Below are positions 8,257-15,507 of a stretch of DNA of 49,250 bases, piece after piece. The position numbers and the translations under genes are program-made. The stretch's first letter is position 1. Each line of letters begins with the position of its first letter. The stretch covers positions 1-49,250 of the forward strand of contig JAFZWY010000047.1 of assembly GCA_017617125.1 (NCBI GenBank), in the 5' to 3' direction. This stretch comes from Bacteroidales bacterium. Lineage in GTDB: Bacteria; Bacteroidota; Bacteroidia; Bacteroidales; ML635J-15. The notes under the pieces were generated by a model. It did not search any database. It had not been told where the DNA came from and saw only the letters and a list, made by a program, of their open reading frames with translations.

Positions 8257-9218
8257 TATCTTGTGGCTTTTGAAATTAAGGATAGGTCGGCTACGGCTAT
8301 TGCGGCAAGAGCTTCGACGACTACAGGGGTACGCAGGGCATAACATACATCGTGGCGACCATTGATTTGCAGCTCCTGCATCTGCATTGCGTTGAAATTG
8401 AATGTCTTTTGCGTCTTAGAGATGCTTGGAGTAGGATGGAAGTAGGTGCGGAATACCACTTCGTTTCCGTTTGAGATGCCACCGTTTATTCCACCGCAGT
8501 TGTTTGTCGCGGTTTGTCCGTCTGACGAAACTATGCAGTCGTTGTATTCCGATCCGAGCATCGATGCCGATGCTATGCCGTTGCCGAACTCGATGGCTTT
8601 TACGCCAGGAATTGAGAATATTGCATGAGAAATGATCGATTCCAAGCTGTCGAAGAAGGGTTCACCGATTCCTGCCTCTAGGTTTCGTATTCTGCATTCT
8701 ACTATTCCTCCAGCTGAGTCGCCTGTGGCAATAGCCTTGTCGACATTCGTCATGCATTCGGGCAGTATGTTGGCGGAGAATTCTATCGACGGGATAATTT
8801 TTTTTGCAATGCAGCCGGCGGCAACCAGCGGCAATGTCATTCTGCCCGAGAACTGTCCGCCACCGAGAGGATTGTTGTAGCCGTCGTACTTTCTGTAGGC
8901 TGCGTAGTCGGCATGTCCGGGACGGAAGAATCCGTCGAATTGGTAGTCGTCGTCGCGGCAATCCTCGTTGCGGAAGGCTATCATAATAGGTGCTCCTGTG
9001 GTGTGTCCGCGGTAGATGCCGCTTCTGATTTCGGGAATGTCGTTTTCGGCGCGGGTACTGCTTGCGTATCCGCCAGTCTTACGTCGTTCGATGTCGGGTA
9101 GCAGGTCGCTTTCCGATAGCGATATTCCGGCAGGGCATCCGTCGATTACTATGCCTATTTCCTTGCCGTGCGATTCTCCGTATAGTGTTATCTTGAAAAT
9201 GTTCCCTAAAGTGTTCAT
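8256..9218 (-). CDS. aroC: Chorismate synthase
   Basis: 320 residues. It converts 5-enolpyruvylshikimate-3-phosphate to chorismate, the last shikimate-pathway step, using reduced FMN. Signature motifs: GESHG (14-18), RPGHADY (99-105), the NPLGGGQFSGR loop (near 116-126) and GRHDVCY near 287. The loop reads GGGxFSGR rather than the common GGGRSSAR; short chorismate synthases of anaerobes have this form. At about 320 residues it is at the short end of the family, but all motifs are present. It is first in an operon with the AddB-like nuclease (one-base overlap) and esterase, driven by the promoter at 9239-9269. Confidence 0.95.
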   Translation of the reverse strand: MNTLGNIFKITLYGESHGKEIGIVIDGCPAGISLSESDLLPDIERRKTGGYASSTRAENDIPEIRSGIYRGHTTGAPIMIAFRNEDCRDDDYQFDGFFRPGHADYAAYRKYDGYNNPLGGGQFSGRMTLPLVAAGCIAKKIIPSIEFSANILPECMTNVDKAIATGDSAGGIVECRIRNLEAGIGEPFFDSLESIISHAIFSIPGVKAIEFGNGIASASMLGSEYNDCIVSSDGQTATNNCGGINGGISNGNEVVFRTYFHPTPSISKTQKTFNFNAMQMQELQINGRHDVCYALRTPVVVEALAAIAVADLSLISKATR

Positions 9219-9238
9219 GCAACGTTATTTTGAGAAAA

Positions 9239-9269
9239 CAAAGGTAAGGAAATTTGTTGTATTTTCAAA
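9239..9269 (-). promoter_or_regulatory. Promoter of aroC operon
   Basis: On the minus strand TTTG (9269-9266), a 19-base spacer, then TACCTTTG (9246-9239). This is a full match to the Bacteroidetes TTTG-19-TAnnTTTG promoter, 20 bases before the aroC start. Confidence 0.8.
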
Positions 9270-9337
9270 ACAACAAGGATATATTTTGTGTATGTTAAAA
9301 TCCGATAGGTTTCTTAGTTAAAAACAAATATTGTTTT

Positions 9338-9348
9338 GCCCGTAGGGC
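9338..9348. repeat. REP-like hairpin, downstream end of RAYT
   Basis: GCCC GTA GGGC, a 4-bp stem with a 3-base loop, followed by ATATATAACAATAGAAA, the inverse of the motif beside the hairpin at 9928. Confidence 0.55.
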
Positions 9349-9383
9349 ATATATAACAATAGAAATACCAATGTCTCCAAAGA

Positions 9384-9860
9384 TTACCCAGTATGGGTTT
9401 CATCTATTTCCGCGAAAATATACCGCTCGTCATATTCTATTCCGAAAATCTTTAGAAGTTCTTCATATTCTTCTCGAAATTTCTTAACTTTATGATGTTG
9501 TTCTTGGGTACAAATATAATTTGCAACATTTGGTATTTGTGATTTTCCGTAAGAAAACGCTCCATAGCCAGCCTGCCAAGAAAATTTTCCTATCGTGAAT
9601 TTGTTTTCGTTAATCCATAGCGAGGAACTTCTTTTTACATCCGCAATTAAATCAGAAATTGATTGTTTTGGCGACATGCTTACAAGAATATGGACATGGT
9701 CTGGCATTCCGCCAATAGCCATCAGCTTGTGTCCTTTATTGTTGACTATCCCCGTAATGTATTTGTACAATTCATCTTTCCACGATTTTCCTATCAAACC
9801 GATCCGATTCTGTACTGCAAAAACAAAATGTATGTATATCTGACTATATGTGTTTGCCAT
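9384..9860 (-). CDS. REP-associated tyrosine transposase (Y1_Tnp / IS200-like TnpA)
   Basis: 158 residues from the ATG at 9860; an upstream in-frame start would add five residues, but MANTYSQIYIHFVFAVQNR is the usual beginning of the family. It shows the HUH metal-binding motif MPDHVHILV and, after SYGKSQIPNVANYI, the helix that carries the catalytic tyrosine, followed by CTQEQHHKVKKFREEY. Enzymes of this family cut and join single-stranded DNA at hairpins. No tnpB is beside it. The hairpins at both sides are likely substrates. The length is normal, so it may still be functional. Confidence 0.88.
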   Translation of the reverse strand: MANTYSQIYIHFVFAVQNRIGLIGKSWKDELYKYITGIVNNKGHKLMAIGGMPDHVHILVSMSPKQSISDLIADVKRSSSLWINENKFTIGKFSWQAGYGAFSYGKSQIPNVANYICTQEQHHKVKKFREEYEELLKIFGIEYDERYIFAEIDETHTG

Positions 9861-9879
9861 AATTTTTTTCCTCAAATGA

Positions 9880-9894
9880 AACCCTTACAGGGTT
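9880..9894. repeat. REP-like hairpin before the RAYT start
   Basis: AACCCT TAC AGGGTT: a perfect 6-bp stem with a 3-base loop, about 20 bases upstream of the transposase start. It could serve both as substrate and as control of expression. Confidence 0.6.
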
Positions 9895-9927
9895 GGTCGT
9901 TTGTTGTTTGTGTTTCTATTAATATAT

Positions 9928-9942
9928 AACCTCTACGAGGTT
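9928..9942. repeat. REP-like hairpin, upstream end of RAYT
   Basis: AACCTC TAC GAGGTT: a perfect 6-bp stem with a 3-base loop, preceded by TTTCTATTAATATAT. Confidence 0.6.
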
Positions 9943-10015
9943 TGTAGTTGTCACAAAAATAAGAAATACAATTCAATCCGCCAAATTAAGTTCTTGCTTA
10001 AATCTTACTTAAAAA

Positions 10016-10060
10016 AATCTAAAATGGTAAATCGTCAATCGTAAATTACATTATCTTTGC
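10016..10060 (+). promoter_or_regulatory. sppA promoter region (repeat module with -7 box)
   Basis: AATCTAAAAT, then ATCGT-type repeats, then TATCTTTG at 10052-10059 as the -7 box. The ATG follows at 10090. The first 34 bases match the region before the PgpH-like gene at 35324 at 31 positions by eye. Confidence 0.7.
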
Positions 10061-10089
10061 GGTATTGAATTAATAAAATTTTGATTTAT

Positions 10090-11877
10090 ATGAATAAGTT
10101 TTGGAAAGTTATGTTGGCCGTTGTTGTGGGTGTTATCATTGTTCACATCCTGTATGGCCTGATTTTTATGCTGATATGTTTGTCGGCAGCGGGCGGTTCT
10201 TCGTCGTCAGATGTTTCTGTAAAGGAAAATTCGATACTGAGGATTTCCCTTACGGCAGATATGCCCGACAAGGTTACCGATGGCATGGACTTCGATTTCA
10301 TGTCGATGACTACGATAAAGAGGCTTGGTCTTAACGATGCTCTTAAGTCAATCGAAAAGGCAAAGACCGACGACCGTATCAAGGGTATATATCTGGATAT
10401 GGATGGTGCTTCGGCTGGTACAGCAACCATCGAGGAACTTCGCAACAAGCTCATCGAGTTCAAGGAAAGCGGAAAGTTCATAATAAGCTATGCTACTGCT
10501 TATTCGCAGTTCGGCTACTACTTGGCATCGGTTGCCGACGAGATATATGTCAACCCGCAGGGCGGAATGTCGTGGCAAGGTATGTGCTCGCAGATAATGT
10601 TCTACAAGAATGTGCTCGAGAAACTCGGTGTTGAGATGCAGGTTTTCCGTCACGGACAGTTCAAGTCGGCTGTAGAACCTTACATCTGCGACAAGATGAG
10701 TCCCGCAAACCGCAAGCAGTACAGCGTTCTCCTGAATTCTATCTGGGGAAGGGTTTGTCAGGGCATTTCCGAAGCTCGTGGTATTTCGGTCGAAGACCTC
10801 AATATGTATGCCGACAGCCTTTCGTTGCGTAAGGCCCAGGATGCTGTCGACTTGAAGTTTGCCGATGCAGTAAAGTATTACGATGAGGTTATCGACGAAC
10901 TCAAGGCTAAGTCGGGATTCGACGGCAAGGACAAGGATATGTTCATCGACCTTGAAAAATATGCAAAGGCAAGTGTTTCTGGTGGAAATAACAAGTCGAA
11001 GAACGAAGTTGCTGTTCTTTTTGCCGAAGGCGAAATCGTTGATGGCAACGGAGGTAAAGGTCAGATGGGTGGCGACAAGATTGCAGAGGAACTCCGCAAG
11101 ATTCGTGAGAACGATGATGTTAAGGCTGTTGTTCTGCGTGTCAACTCACCTGGTGGTTCGGGACTTGCTTCGGAAGTTATGTGGCGTGAAATACAGAAGG
11201 TTAAGCAGGCAGGAAAGCCAATCGTAGTTTCGATGGGTAATCTCGCTGCTTCGGGCGGATACTATATTTCTTGCTCAGCCGACTATATCTATGCACTGCC
11301 TACTACTTTGACAGGTTCTATTGGTGTTTTCGGAATGTTCCCGAACTTGCAAGGCCTTGTAACCGACAAGATTGGTGTTACAATCGATACTGTTTGCACA
11401 AATGCACATGCTGATTTTGGAACTACTATGCGTCCAGTTACCGAAATGGAATACAACTATGTACAGCAGTCAATCGAGGACTTCTATGATACTTTCCTTA
11501 CAAGGGTTTTCGACGGACGTAAGGGCAAGGGTGCCGAAGGTCATGTTTTGAGTGAAAAGGCTTTGGTCGATTCGATAGGACAGGGCCGTGTTTGGGCTGG
11601 TTCTGATGCTATAGCAATCGGTCTTGTTGACGAGCTTGGTAGCCTCAACGATGCAGTAAAGAAGGCTGTTGAACTTGCAAACCTTTCCGACTACAAGGTT
11701 GTTGAGTATCCGACAAAGAAGGAATGGTTCGAAGAATTGGTTGAGCAGTTTGATATTTCGACCAGAATCATGAAGAGTGAACTTGGTGAAAACTACATGT
11801 ACTATCAGAACGCCAAGAGAATTGCCGAAACAAGCGGTATTCAGGCTCGCATGGAGCACGATATTGTTATAAAGTAA
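10090..11877 (+). CDS. sppA: Signal peptide peptidase SppA, 67K type
   Basis: 595 residues. It is an inner-membrane serine protease that degrades cleaved signal peptides. It has an N-terminal membrane anchor (about residues 5-33) and two tandem S49 domains. The catalytic lysine is in the first half (GQFKSAVEPY, Lys192) and the nucleophile serine in the second (NLAASGGYYIS, Ser388), as in the long E. coli-type enzyme. A TTG nine bases upstream is rejected because the ATG gives a normal start. It is monocistronic between the promoter at 10052 and the terminator at 11900-11931. Confidence 0.95.
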   Translation: MNKFWKVMLAVVVGVIIVHILYGLIFMLICLSAAGGSSSSDVSVKENSILRISLTADMPDKVTDGMDFDFMSMTTIKRLGLNDALKSIEKAKTDDRIKGIYLDMDGASAGTATIEELRNKLIEFKESGKFIISYATAYSQFGYYLASVADEIYVNPQGGMSWQGMCSQIMFYKNVLEKLGVEMQVFRHGQFKSAVEPYICDKMSPANRKQYSVLLNSIWGRVCQGISEARGISVEDLNMYADSLSLRKAQDAVDLKFADAVKYYDEVIDELKAKSGFDGKDKDMFIDLEKYAKASVSGGNNKSKNEVAVLFAEGEIVDGNGGKGQMGGDKIAEELRKIRENDDVKAVVLRVNSPGGSGLASEVMWREIQKVKQAGKPIVVSMGNLAASGGYYISCSADYIYALPTTLTGSIGVFGMFPNLQGLVTDKIGVTIDTVCTNAHADFGTTMRPVTEMEYNYVQQSIEDFYDTFLTRVFDGRKGKGAEGHVLSEKALVDSIGQGRVWAGSDAIAIGLVDELGSLNDAVKKAVELANLSDYKVVEYPTKKEWFEELVEQFDISTRIMKSELGENYMYYQNAKRIAETSGIQARMEHDIVIK

Positions 11878-11899
11878 ATGTTTTGTGGTTATAATAAGG

Positions 11900-11931
11900 A
11901 ATCCGCAGGCGATGAGCTTGCGGATTTTTTT
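11900..11931 (+). terminator. Terminator after sppA
   Basis: AATCCGCA and TGCGGATT form an 8-bp stem around an 11-base loop, followed by seven T. The loop plus 3' arm recurs almost exactly at 12737-12758. Confidence 0.85.
11908..11929 (+). repeat. Direct repeat copy 1 (22 bp) upstream of the orphan gene
   Basis: GGCGATGAGCTTGCGG followed by ATTTTT; 21 of 22 bases match the copy at 12737-12758 (T to A at position 11). The copies lie 829 bp apart and flank the gene at 12012-12716. Confidence 0.75.
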
Positions 11932-11987
11932 GTGTATTTGTAAACCGAAAAGGGATAGATTTTGTCACGCGTATTCTTGTTTTTGTG

Positions 11988-11995
11988 TATATTTG
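11988..11995 (+). promoter_or_regulatory. -7 box of the orphan tail-anchored gene
   Basis: TATATTTG, 16 bases before the ATG at 12012, giving a very short leader. No well-placed TTTG -33 box is seen (one at 11961 has a 23-base spacer). Confidence 0.55.
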
Positions 11996-12011
11996 TATTT
12001 TCTGAGATTGT

Positions 12012-12716
12012 ATGGCAAACGAGTCGGTTTTGTATTATATTGGTTTTGAGGAGCCTGTCGGAGGCGAGGTGTCGACATTTGGATTGGGTGCAAATGTTGA
12101 CAGCGGGAGTGAGATGTACAGGGGCATTCATGTTTATTCGTGTAAAGATGATTCTGAGTGCATGACGTTTCCGTTCTATTTCATTATGGGCAAGCACGAT
12201 TATGTATGGAATGCTGGTGGCGACAAGATTTTGCTTTCGGCCTGTATTGGATTTTTCGAGCTTGGCGCCGAAATGCTTCCCGACAAATATTCGAAGTGGA
12301 CGCCATTGATAATAATTGCCGATGTGTCTGAAAGGCATGTTGTTAAAATATATGAGGGACGTGGAAGGTTGTGTTGGAACGACAATGAAACTGATATAAG
12401 GGACAAAAAAGGTTTGAAAGAGTATTCTTACGACGTGTGGCTGTTGCGATACGAAGCCCAGAAGGAGAAGATTGAGCTTTTGAGGGAAGATTTGGAAGAT
12501 GTGGGATATACGTTCAAATATGAAGATGATGACGATTCCCTATTTGATAATCCGAACAATAATGCAGCAAGGGATGAAAATAAGTCATCTGCTGAAGATG
12601 GCGCAGAAAATGGTGGGCAGAAGAAATCTATATTGCGGGTAGTGTTTTTCTTTATTGTTGTGGCAGTAATTATTGTTTTGGTAAGATGGATTAGGTATAA
12701 GATTATGTCGTATTAA
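12012..12716 (+). CDS. Unknown tail-anchored protein, member 1 of a two-copy family
   Basis: 234 residues, no family recognised. It begins MANESVLYYIGFEEP without a signal peptide. A globular region spans about 1-150, rich in aromatics and in blocks such as PFYFIMGKHDY (54-64), LLSACIGFF (74-82), VVKIYEG (110-116) and DKKGLKE (131-137). Then follow a charged helix, an acidic low-complexity linker (about 165-205) and a single C-terminal membrane helix (about 207-225) ending with RWIRYKIMSY. So the head probably faces the cytoplasm. The protein at 32592-33284 is a paralogue: in residues 34-150 about 70 of 117 positions are identical by hand count. It stands alone between near-identical direct repeats, unlike its copy, which heads an operon. 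Function unknown. Confidence 0.85.
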   Translation: MANESVLYYIGFEEPVGGEVSTFGLGANVDSGSEMYRGIHVYSCKDDSECMTFPFYFIMGKHDYVWNAGGDKILLSACIGFFELGAEMLPDKYSKWTPLIIIADVSERHVVKIYEGRGRLCWNDNETDIRDKKGLKEYSYDVWLLRYEAQKEKIELLREDLEDVGYTFKYEDDDDSLFDNPNNNAARDENKSSAEDGAENGGQKKSILRVVFFFIVVAVIIVLVRWIRYKIMSY

Positions 12717-12736
12717 AGAGAACGCCGACCGCCTAA

Positions 12737-12758
12737 GGCGATGAGCATGCGGATTTTT
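12737..12758 (+). repeat. Direct repeat copy 2, downstream of the orphan gene
   Basis: Near-identical to 11908-11929. Here the 5' arm is CCGC rather than AATCCGCA, so its stem is weaker (CCGC/GCGG, or the inner CGCC-TAA-GGCG), but the T run remains. It may act as a degraded terminator of the 12012 gene. Confidence 0.65.
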
Positions 12759-12808
12759 GTGAAAATATATTCGTTTCCTAATGTGTGATTTGTAATTGAC
12801 GATTACTA

Positions 12809-13080
12809 TTATTGTGTGATGACAGGGATTCGATAGTATTTCTCTTTGTCGCCCCTGCTATAATTGTTAAAGAAAACATCACTATGCCCATTTATTCTCT
12901 CAAGGTTGATATCAACGGTATTGTCAACATCTACTGACCCTGAGACTGATGCATTAACATAGCCGCCAGATACATAAACATCCTGCTTGTCCTTTCGAAT
13001 GCTTTTATGACCAAAACCACTAAGCAGGCAGCAATAATTGCTAATAATGCTAATCTTGTTATTTCCAGTTTGTTATTCAT
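12809..13080 (-). pseudogene. Small membrane-anchored protein gene broken by a frameshift
   Basis: The ATG at 13080 opens a frame for 49 residues (MNNKLEITRLALLAIIAACL, a clear signal-anchor) that stops at 12931. The second frame, shifted by -1, is open from before that point to TAA at 12811-12809 and reads KDKQDVYVSGGYVNASVSGS, then VDVDNTVDINLERINGHSDV and FFNNYSRGDKEKYYRIPVIT. Joined near 13010-12990 they give one plausible protein of about 90 residues with an anchor and a polar domain. One missing base explains it. No standard slippery heptamer is seen in the overlap, so a mutation or a sequence error is more likely than programmed shifting. A TATTTTTC box lies about 30 bases upstream. 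Product unknown. Confidence 0.6.
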
Positions 13081-13165
13081 GATATGTTGTTTTTTGTGAT
13101 TAAATTCTTGCGAAAAATAATTTAAAGAATAAAAGTAGAATTATTTTGACTTGCGGTATAGATAT

Positions 13166-13191
13166 GAAAAAAGCCACATTGTCTGTGGCTT
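13166..13191 (-). terminator. Terminator of tRNA-Val
   Basis: On the minus strand AAGCCACA-GACAA-TGTGGCTT followed by a T run: a strong stem placed six bases after the tRNA 3' end. Confidence 0.85.
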
Positions 13192-13196
13192 CTCTG

Positions 13197-13271
13197 TGGG
13201 AACAATAGGATTCGAACCTATGACCCCCTGCTTGTAAGGCAGGTGCTCTGAACCAGCTGAGCTATGCTCCC
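13197..13271 (-). tRNA. tRNA-Val (anticodon TAC)
   Basis: A full cloverleaf is visible on the minus strand: acceptor GGGAGCA/TGTTCCC (one G-T pair), D stem GCTC/GAGC, anticodon stem CCTGC/GCAGG with loop CTTACAA, T stem ATAGG/CCTAT with loop TTCGAAT, and discriminator A. CCA is not encoded. It has its own promoter and terminator, so it is transcribed alone. Confidence 0.97.
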
Positions 13272-13286
13272 TTGTCATTAGCGGTG

Positions 13287-13318
13287 CAAAAGTATTGCAA
13301 ATTTCCGAACTGACAAAA
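13287..13318 (-). promoter_or_regulatory. Promoter of tRNA-Val
   Basis: Minus strand TTTTG (13318-13314), a 19-base spacer, then TACTTTTG (13294-13287); a complete Bacteroidetes promoter, 15 bases before the mature tRNA 5' end. Confidence 0.75.
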
Positions 13319-13350
13319 TAAAATCAATAATTTTTCAAAATTCTTTTATC

Positions 13351-14646
13351 CTATTGAAAACCATAGTGTTTAAAATAGTCTCCGACGATAAAAGTGCTTC
13401 CACCAATGAAAATTGTGTCGTCCGATGAGGCATTTTTCTTCGCGGATTCGTAGGCTGAAGGAACATTTTCGTAAGTTTCACCGTCGAGGCCGAACTTTTC
13501 TCCGTATGCCTTTACCTGTTCGGCTGGCATCGCTCGTGGAATGTCGGCATTGGTGAAATAATACTTGGCATCTTTCGGGAAAAGCGGCATCACATGCTCC
13601 ACGTCCTTGTCGTTGACAAAACCAAGCAAAATGTGCAGCTGCGGACATTTAATCGCCTTCAGTTGTGCGGTAACATACGACAATCCATCAACGTTGTGGC
13701 CAGTGTCACAGATTGTTAATGGGAAGTCGGAGAGTATTTCCCAGCGTCCGTGAAGCCCGGTAAGACCTTTTACATTCTGCAATGCATCCGAAATGTTCTT
13801 GTCGCTTATTGCAAATCCGCGATTTTTAAGCTGTTTTGCGGCTTCGAGTATGGTGGCAAGGTTCTTAGTCTGGTATTCGCCGAAAAGGTCGAATCTGAGC
13901 GTTTTTGAGCCGTCTATCGAATATTCGGCGTAATTGTGGTTGCTGGCGGTGGCTGTCTTAGCAACTTTTACGCACTGGTCGGCAAAGGAGATGGGAGAGT
14001 TGGTCGCTTTTGCCTTGTTTTCAAAAACGTCTTTTGTCTCTGCGCGGGTTTCGCCGATGACAACCGGAATGTTCGGCTTTATGATGCCGGCCTTTTCGCC
14101 TGCAATGAGCGGCAGAGTGTTGCCGAGGAACTGCGTGTGGTCGAAACTTATGTTGGTTATCACCGAAAGTTCGGGCGTGATGATGTTGGTTGAGTCCAAT
14201 CTTCCTCCCATGCCGACTTCGATCACGGCCACATCTACCTTCATGTCGGCAAAGTACTTGAATGCCAGCGCAACAGACATTTCAAAGAACGACGGCTTAA
14301 GTTTTCCGATGATTTCCTGGTTGTCGTTGATGAAGTCGCATACGTAATCCTTCGAAATCATTTCTCCGTTTATGCGTATGCGCTCGCGGTAATCAACAAG
14401 GTGTGGTGATGTGTAAAGCCCAGTCCTGTAGCCTGCCGACTGCAGAATTGCCGCCAGCGAGTGCGAAACAGAGCCCTTGCCGTTTGTGCCGGCTACGTGT
14501 ATGGTTTTGAACGACTTGTGCGGATGTCCGAAATATTCGTCAAGGGCCATAGTGTTGTCTAGGTTGGCCTTGTATGCAGCTTTGCCAACTCGCTGATACA
14601 TAGGCAACGAGTTGAACATAAAGTCGATAGCTTCCTGATAGTTCAT
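13351..14646 (-). CDS. folC: Bifunctional dihydrofolate synthase / folylpolyglutamate synthase
   Basis: 431 residues. It joins glutamate to dihydropteroate and lengthens the polyglutamate tail of folates, using ATP in the cytoplasm. It has a Mur-ligase fold: P-loop GTNGKGS (53-59), VGMGGRLDSTN, the FDHTQFLG motif with metal-binding His, HGRWE, and ICDTGHN in the C-terminal domain. The length is normal. Its ATG overlaps the stop of the preceding gene (ATGA), so it is the last gene of the operon that starts with the diacylglycerol-kinase-like gene. Whether it makes both products or only folylpolyglutamates cannot be decided by eye. Confidence 0.94.
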   Translation of the reverse strand: MNYQEAIDFMFNSLPMYQRVGKAAYKANLDNTMALDEYFGHPHKSFKTIHVAGTNGKGSVSHSLAAILQSAGYRTGLYTSPHLVDYRERIRINGEMISKDYVCDFINDNQEIIGKLKPSFFEMSVALAFKYFADMKVDVAVIEVGMGGRLDSTNIITPELSVITNISFDHTQFLGNTLPLIAGEKAGIIKPNIPVVIGETRAETKDVFENKAKATNSPISFADQCVKVAKTATASNHNYAEYSIDGSKTLRFDLFGEYQTKNLATILEAAKQLKNRGFAISDKNISDALQNVKGLTGLHGRWEILSDFPLTICDTGHNVDGLSYVTAQLKAIKCPQLHILLGFVNDKDVEHVMPLFPKDAKYYFTNADIPRAMPAEQVKAYGEKFGLDGETYENVPSAYESAKKNASSDDTIFIGGSTFIVGDYFKHYGFQ

Positions 14647-15503
14647 TTCTTTGATATTTTTTTGAGGTCGTCGGACGTGATGTGTCCTGTAGTGTTTTTC
14701 TTTAGCTTTTCAAAATCGTAGTAATATAGCATTCCTTTGCTTGCGTCTATTATTAACTTGATGCAGTAGGGTTGTCCGTTGCCATCGTACGGATTGATAA
14801 TGTGGACGATAAGGGCCTTGTCGTCGTTGGCGTTTGTAAGTTCTTCGATCTGTTCTGCCGTAGCAAACTCTGCATTGTAAGGATATGCTGACTTAAGTGC
14901 TGAATTACTGCGCAAATCGTCTGATACATCGTCCTTTAGCAAGTATAAGGTCTTGTTGGCAAGATCGCCAGTGTTGTTGGAGTAGTAGTCGAGGATGGTT
15001 TCCTTTGTCAGTTCGGGATGTTCTCGGCATAGTGCCACGTGTGTCTGGCAGTGCTTCAGCATCGCGCCGAGCTTGTATGTGTATTTGTCCTCGTCTTCGT
15101 CGTCGTAGTAGCAGAGCGGAACAGCGCATAGGGTGGGCATATCGTCGACTGTCTTGTACTTGCTCCCGCCAAGCGACAGAATCATGAACTCAAATCTTGC
15201 ATCATCGCCGTCGAAATATGCTATGTTTATCACAAGGAAGGACTTGTCGTCGTCGTGGCGTAGCTTCTCGAACTCGCTGGCTTTCACAAATTTGACTGGC
15301 GTGGCCGTCCAGTGCTTTTCGACGGCTACCTTTATTGCGTCGTTGTAGTCGCTCATGAATTCGTTTTTCATAACGACGTATGTGGTTGTCGTGTAGAACT
15401 TTTCTACCTCCGATTTGCTTCCCATCGGCATTTTCAACTGCGAAAAAGCCTGCAATGCGGTTGCAAGTATTATGAATATCATGGTTAATCGTTTCATTTT
15501 CAT
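14643..15503 (-). CDS. Unknown exported protein with two similar halves
   Basis: 286 residues. A signal peptide ends near residue 21 (LQAFSQ). Two halves resemble each other: residues about 37-115 (TTYVVMKNEF..., EFEKLRHDDDKSFLVINI...DG) and about 183-262 (KTLYLLKDDVS..., QIEELTNANDDKALIVHI...DG). Each has a strand-K-acid start, an EEL/EKL helix, a DDK turn and a hydrophobic strand. This suggests a duplicated alpha/beta domain in the periplasm or on the outer membrane. It follows the 220-residue gene by four bases and overlaps folC by four. I recall similar unnamed proteins in Bacteroidetes but no function. Confidence 0.8.
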   Translation of the reverse strand: MKMKRLTMIFIILATALQAFSQLKMPMGSKSEVEKFYTTTTYVVMKNEFMSDYNDAIKVAVEKHWTATPVKFVKASEFEKLRHDDDKSFLVINIAYFDGDDARFEFMILSLGGSKYKTVDDMPTLCAVPLCYYDDEDEDKYTYKLGAMLKHCQTHVALCREHPELTKETILDYYSNNTGDLANKTLYLLKDDVSDDLRSNSALKSAYPYNAEFATAEQIEELTNANDDKALIVHIINPYDGNGQPYCIKLIIDASKGMLYYYDFEKLKKNTTGHITSDDLKKISKK

Positions 15504-15507
15504 GGTG

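Larger units (their letters stand above)
9338..9942. mobile_element. RAYT unit: Y1 transposase gene with REP-like hairpins at both ends
   Basis: The transposase gene is bracketed by GCCC-GTA-GGGC at 9338-9348 and AACCTC-TAC-GAGGTT at 9928-9942. Just inside each hairpin lies ATATAT and then TTTCTATT, read inward to outward on opposite strands. The ends are thus imperfect inverted copies of the same module. A third hairpin (9880-9894) sits before the start codon. This organisation fits REP-associated tyrosine transposases; boundaries are my estimate. Confidence 0.6.

Noticed and set aside
9384..9942. Complete IS200/IS605 element
   Set aside because: There is no tnpB and no typical IS200 left and right ends; the REP-like hairpins and the Y1 protein sequence fit a RAYT better.
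12809..13080. Programmed -1 frameshifting in the small membrane protein gene
   Set aside because: No X-XXY-YYZ slippery heptamer and no clear stimulatory structure was found in the overlap; mutation or sequence error is simpler.
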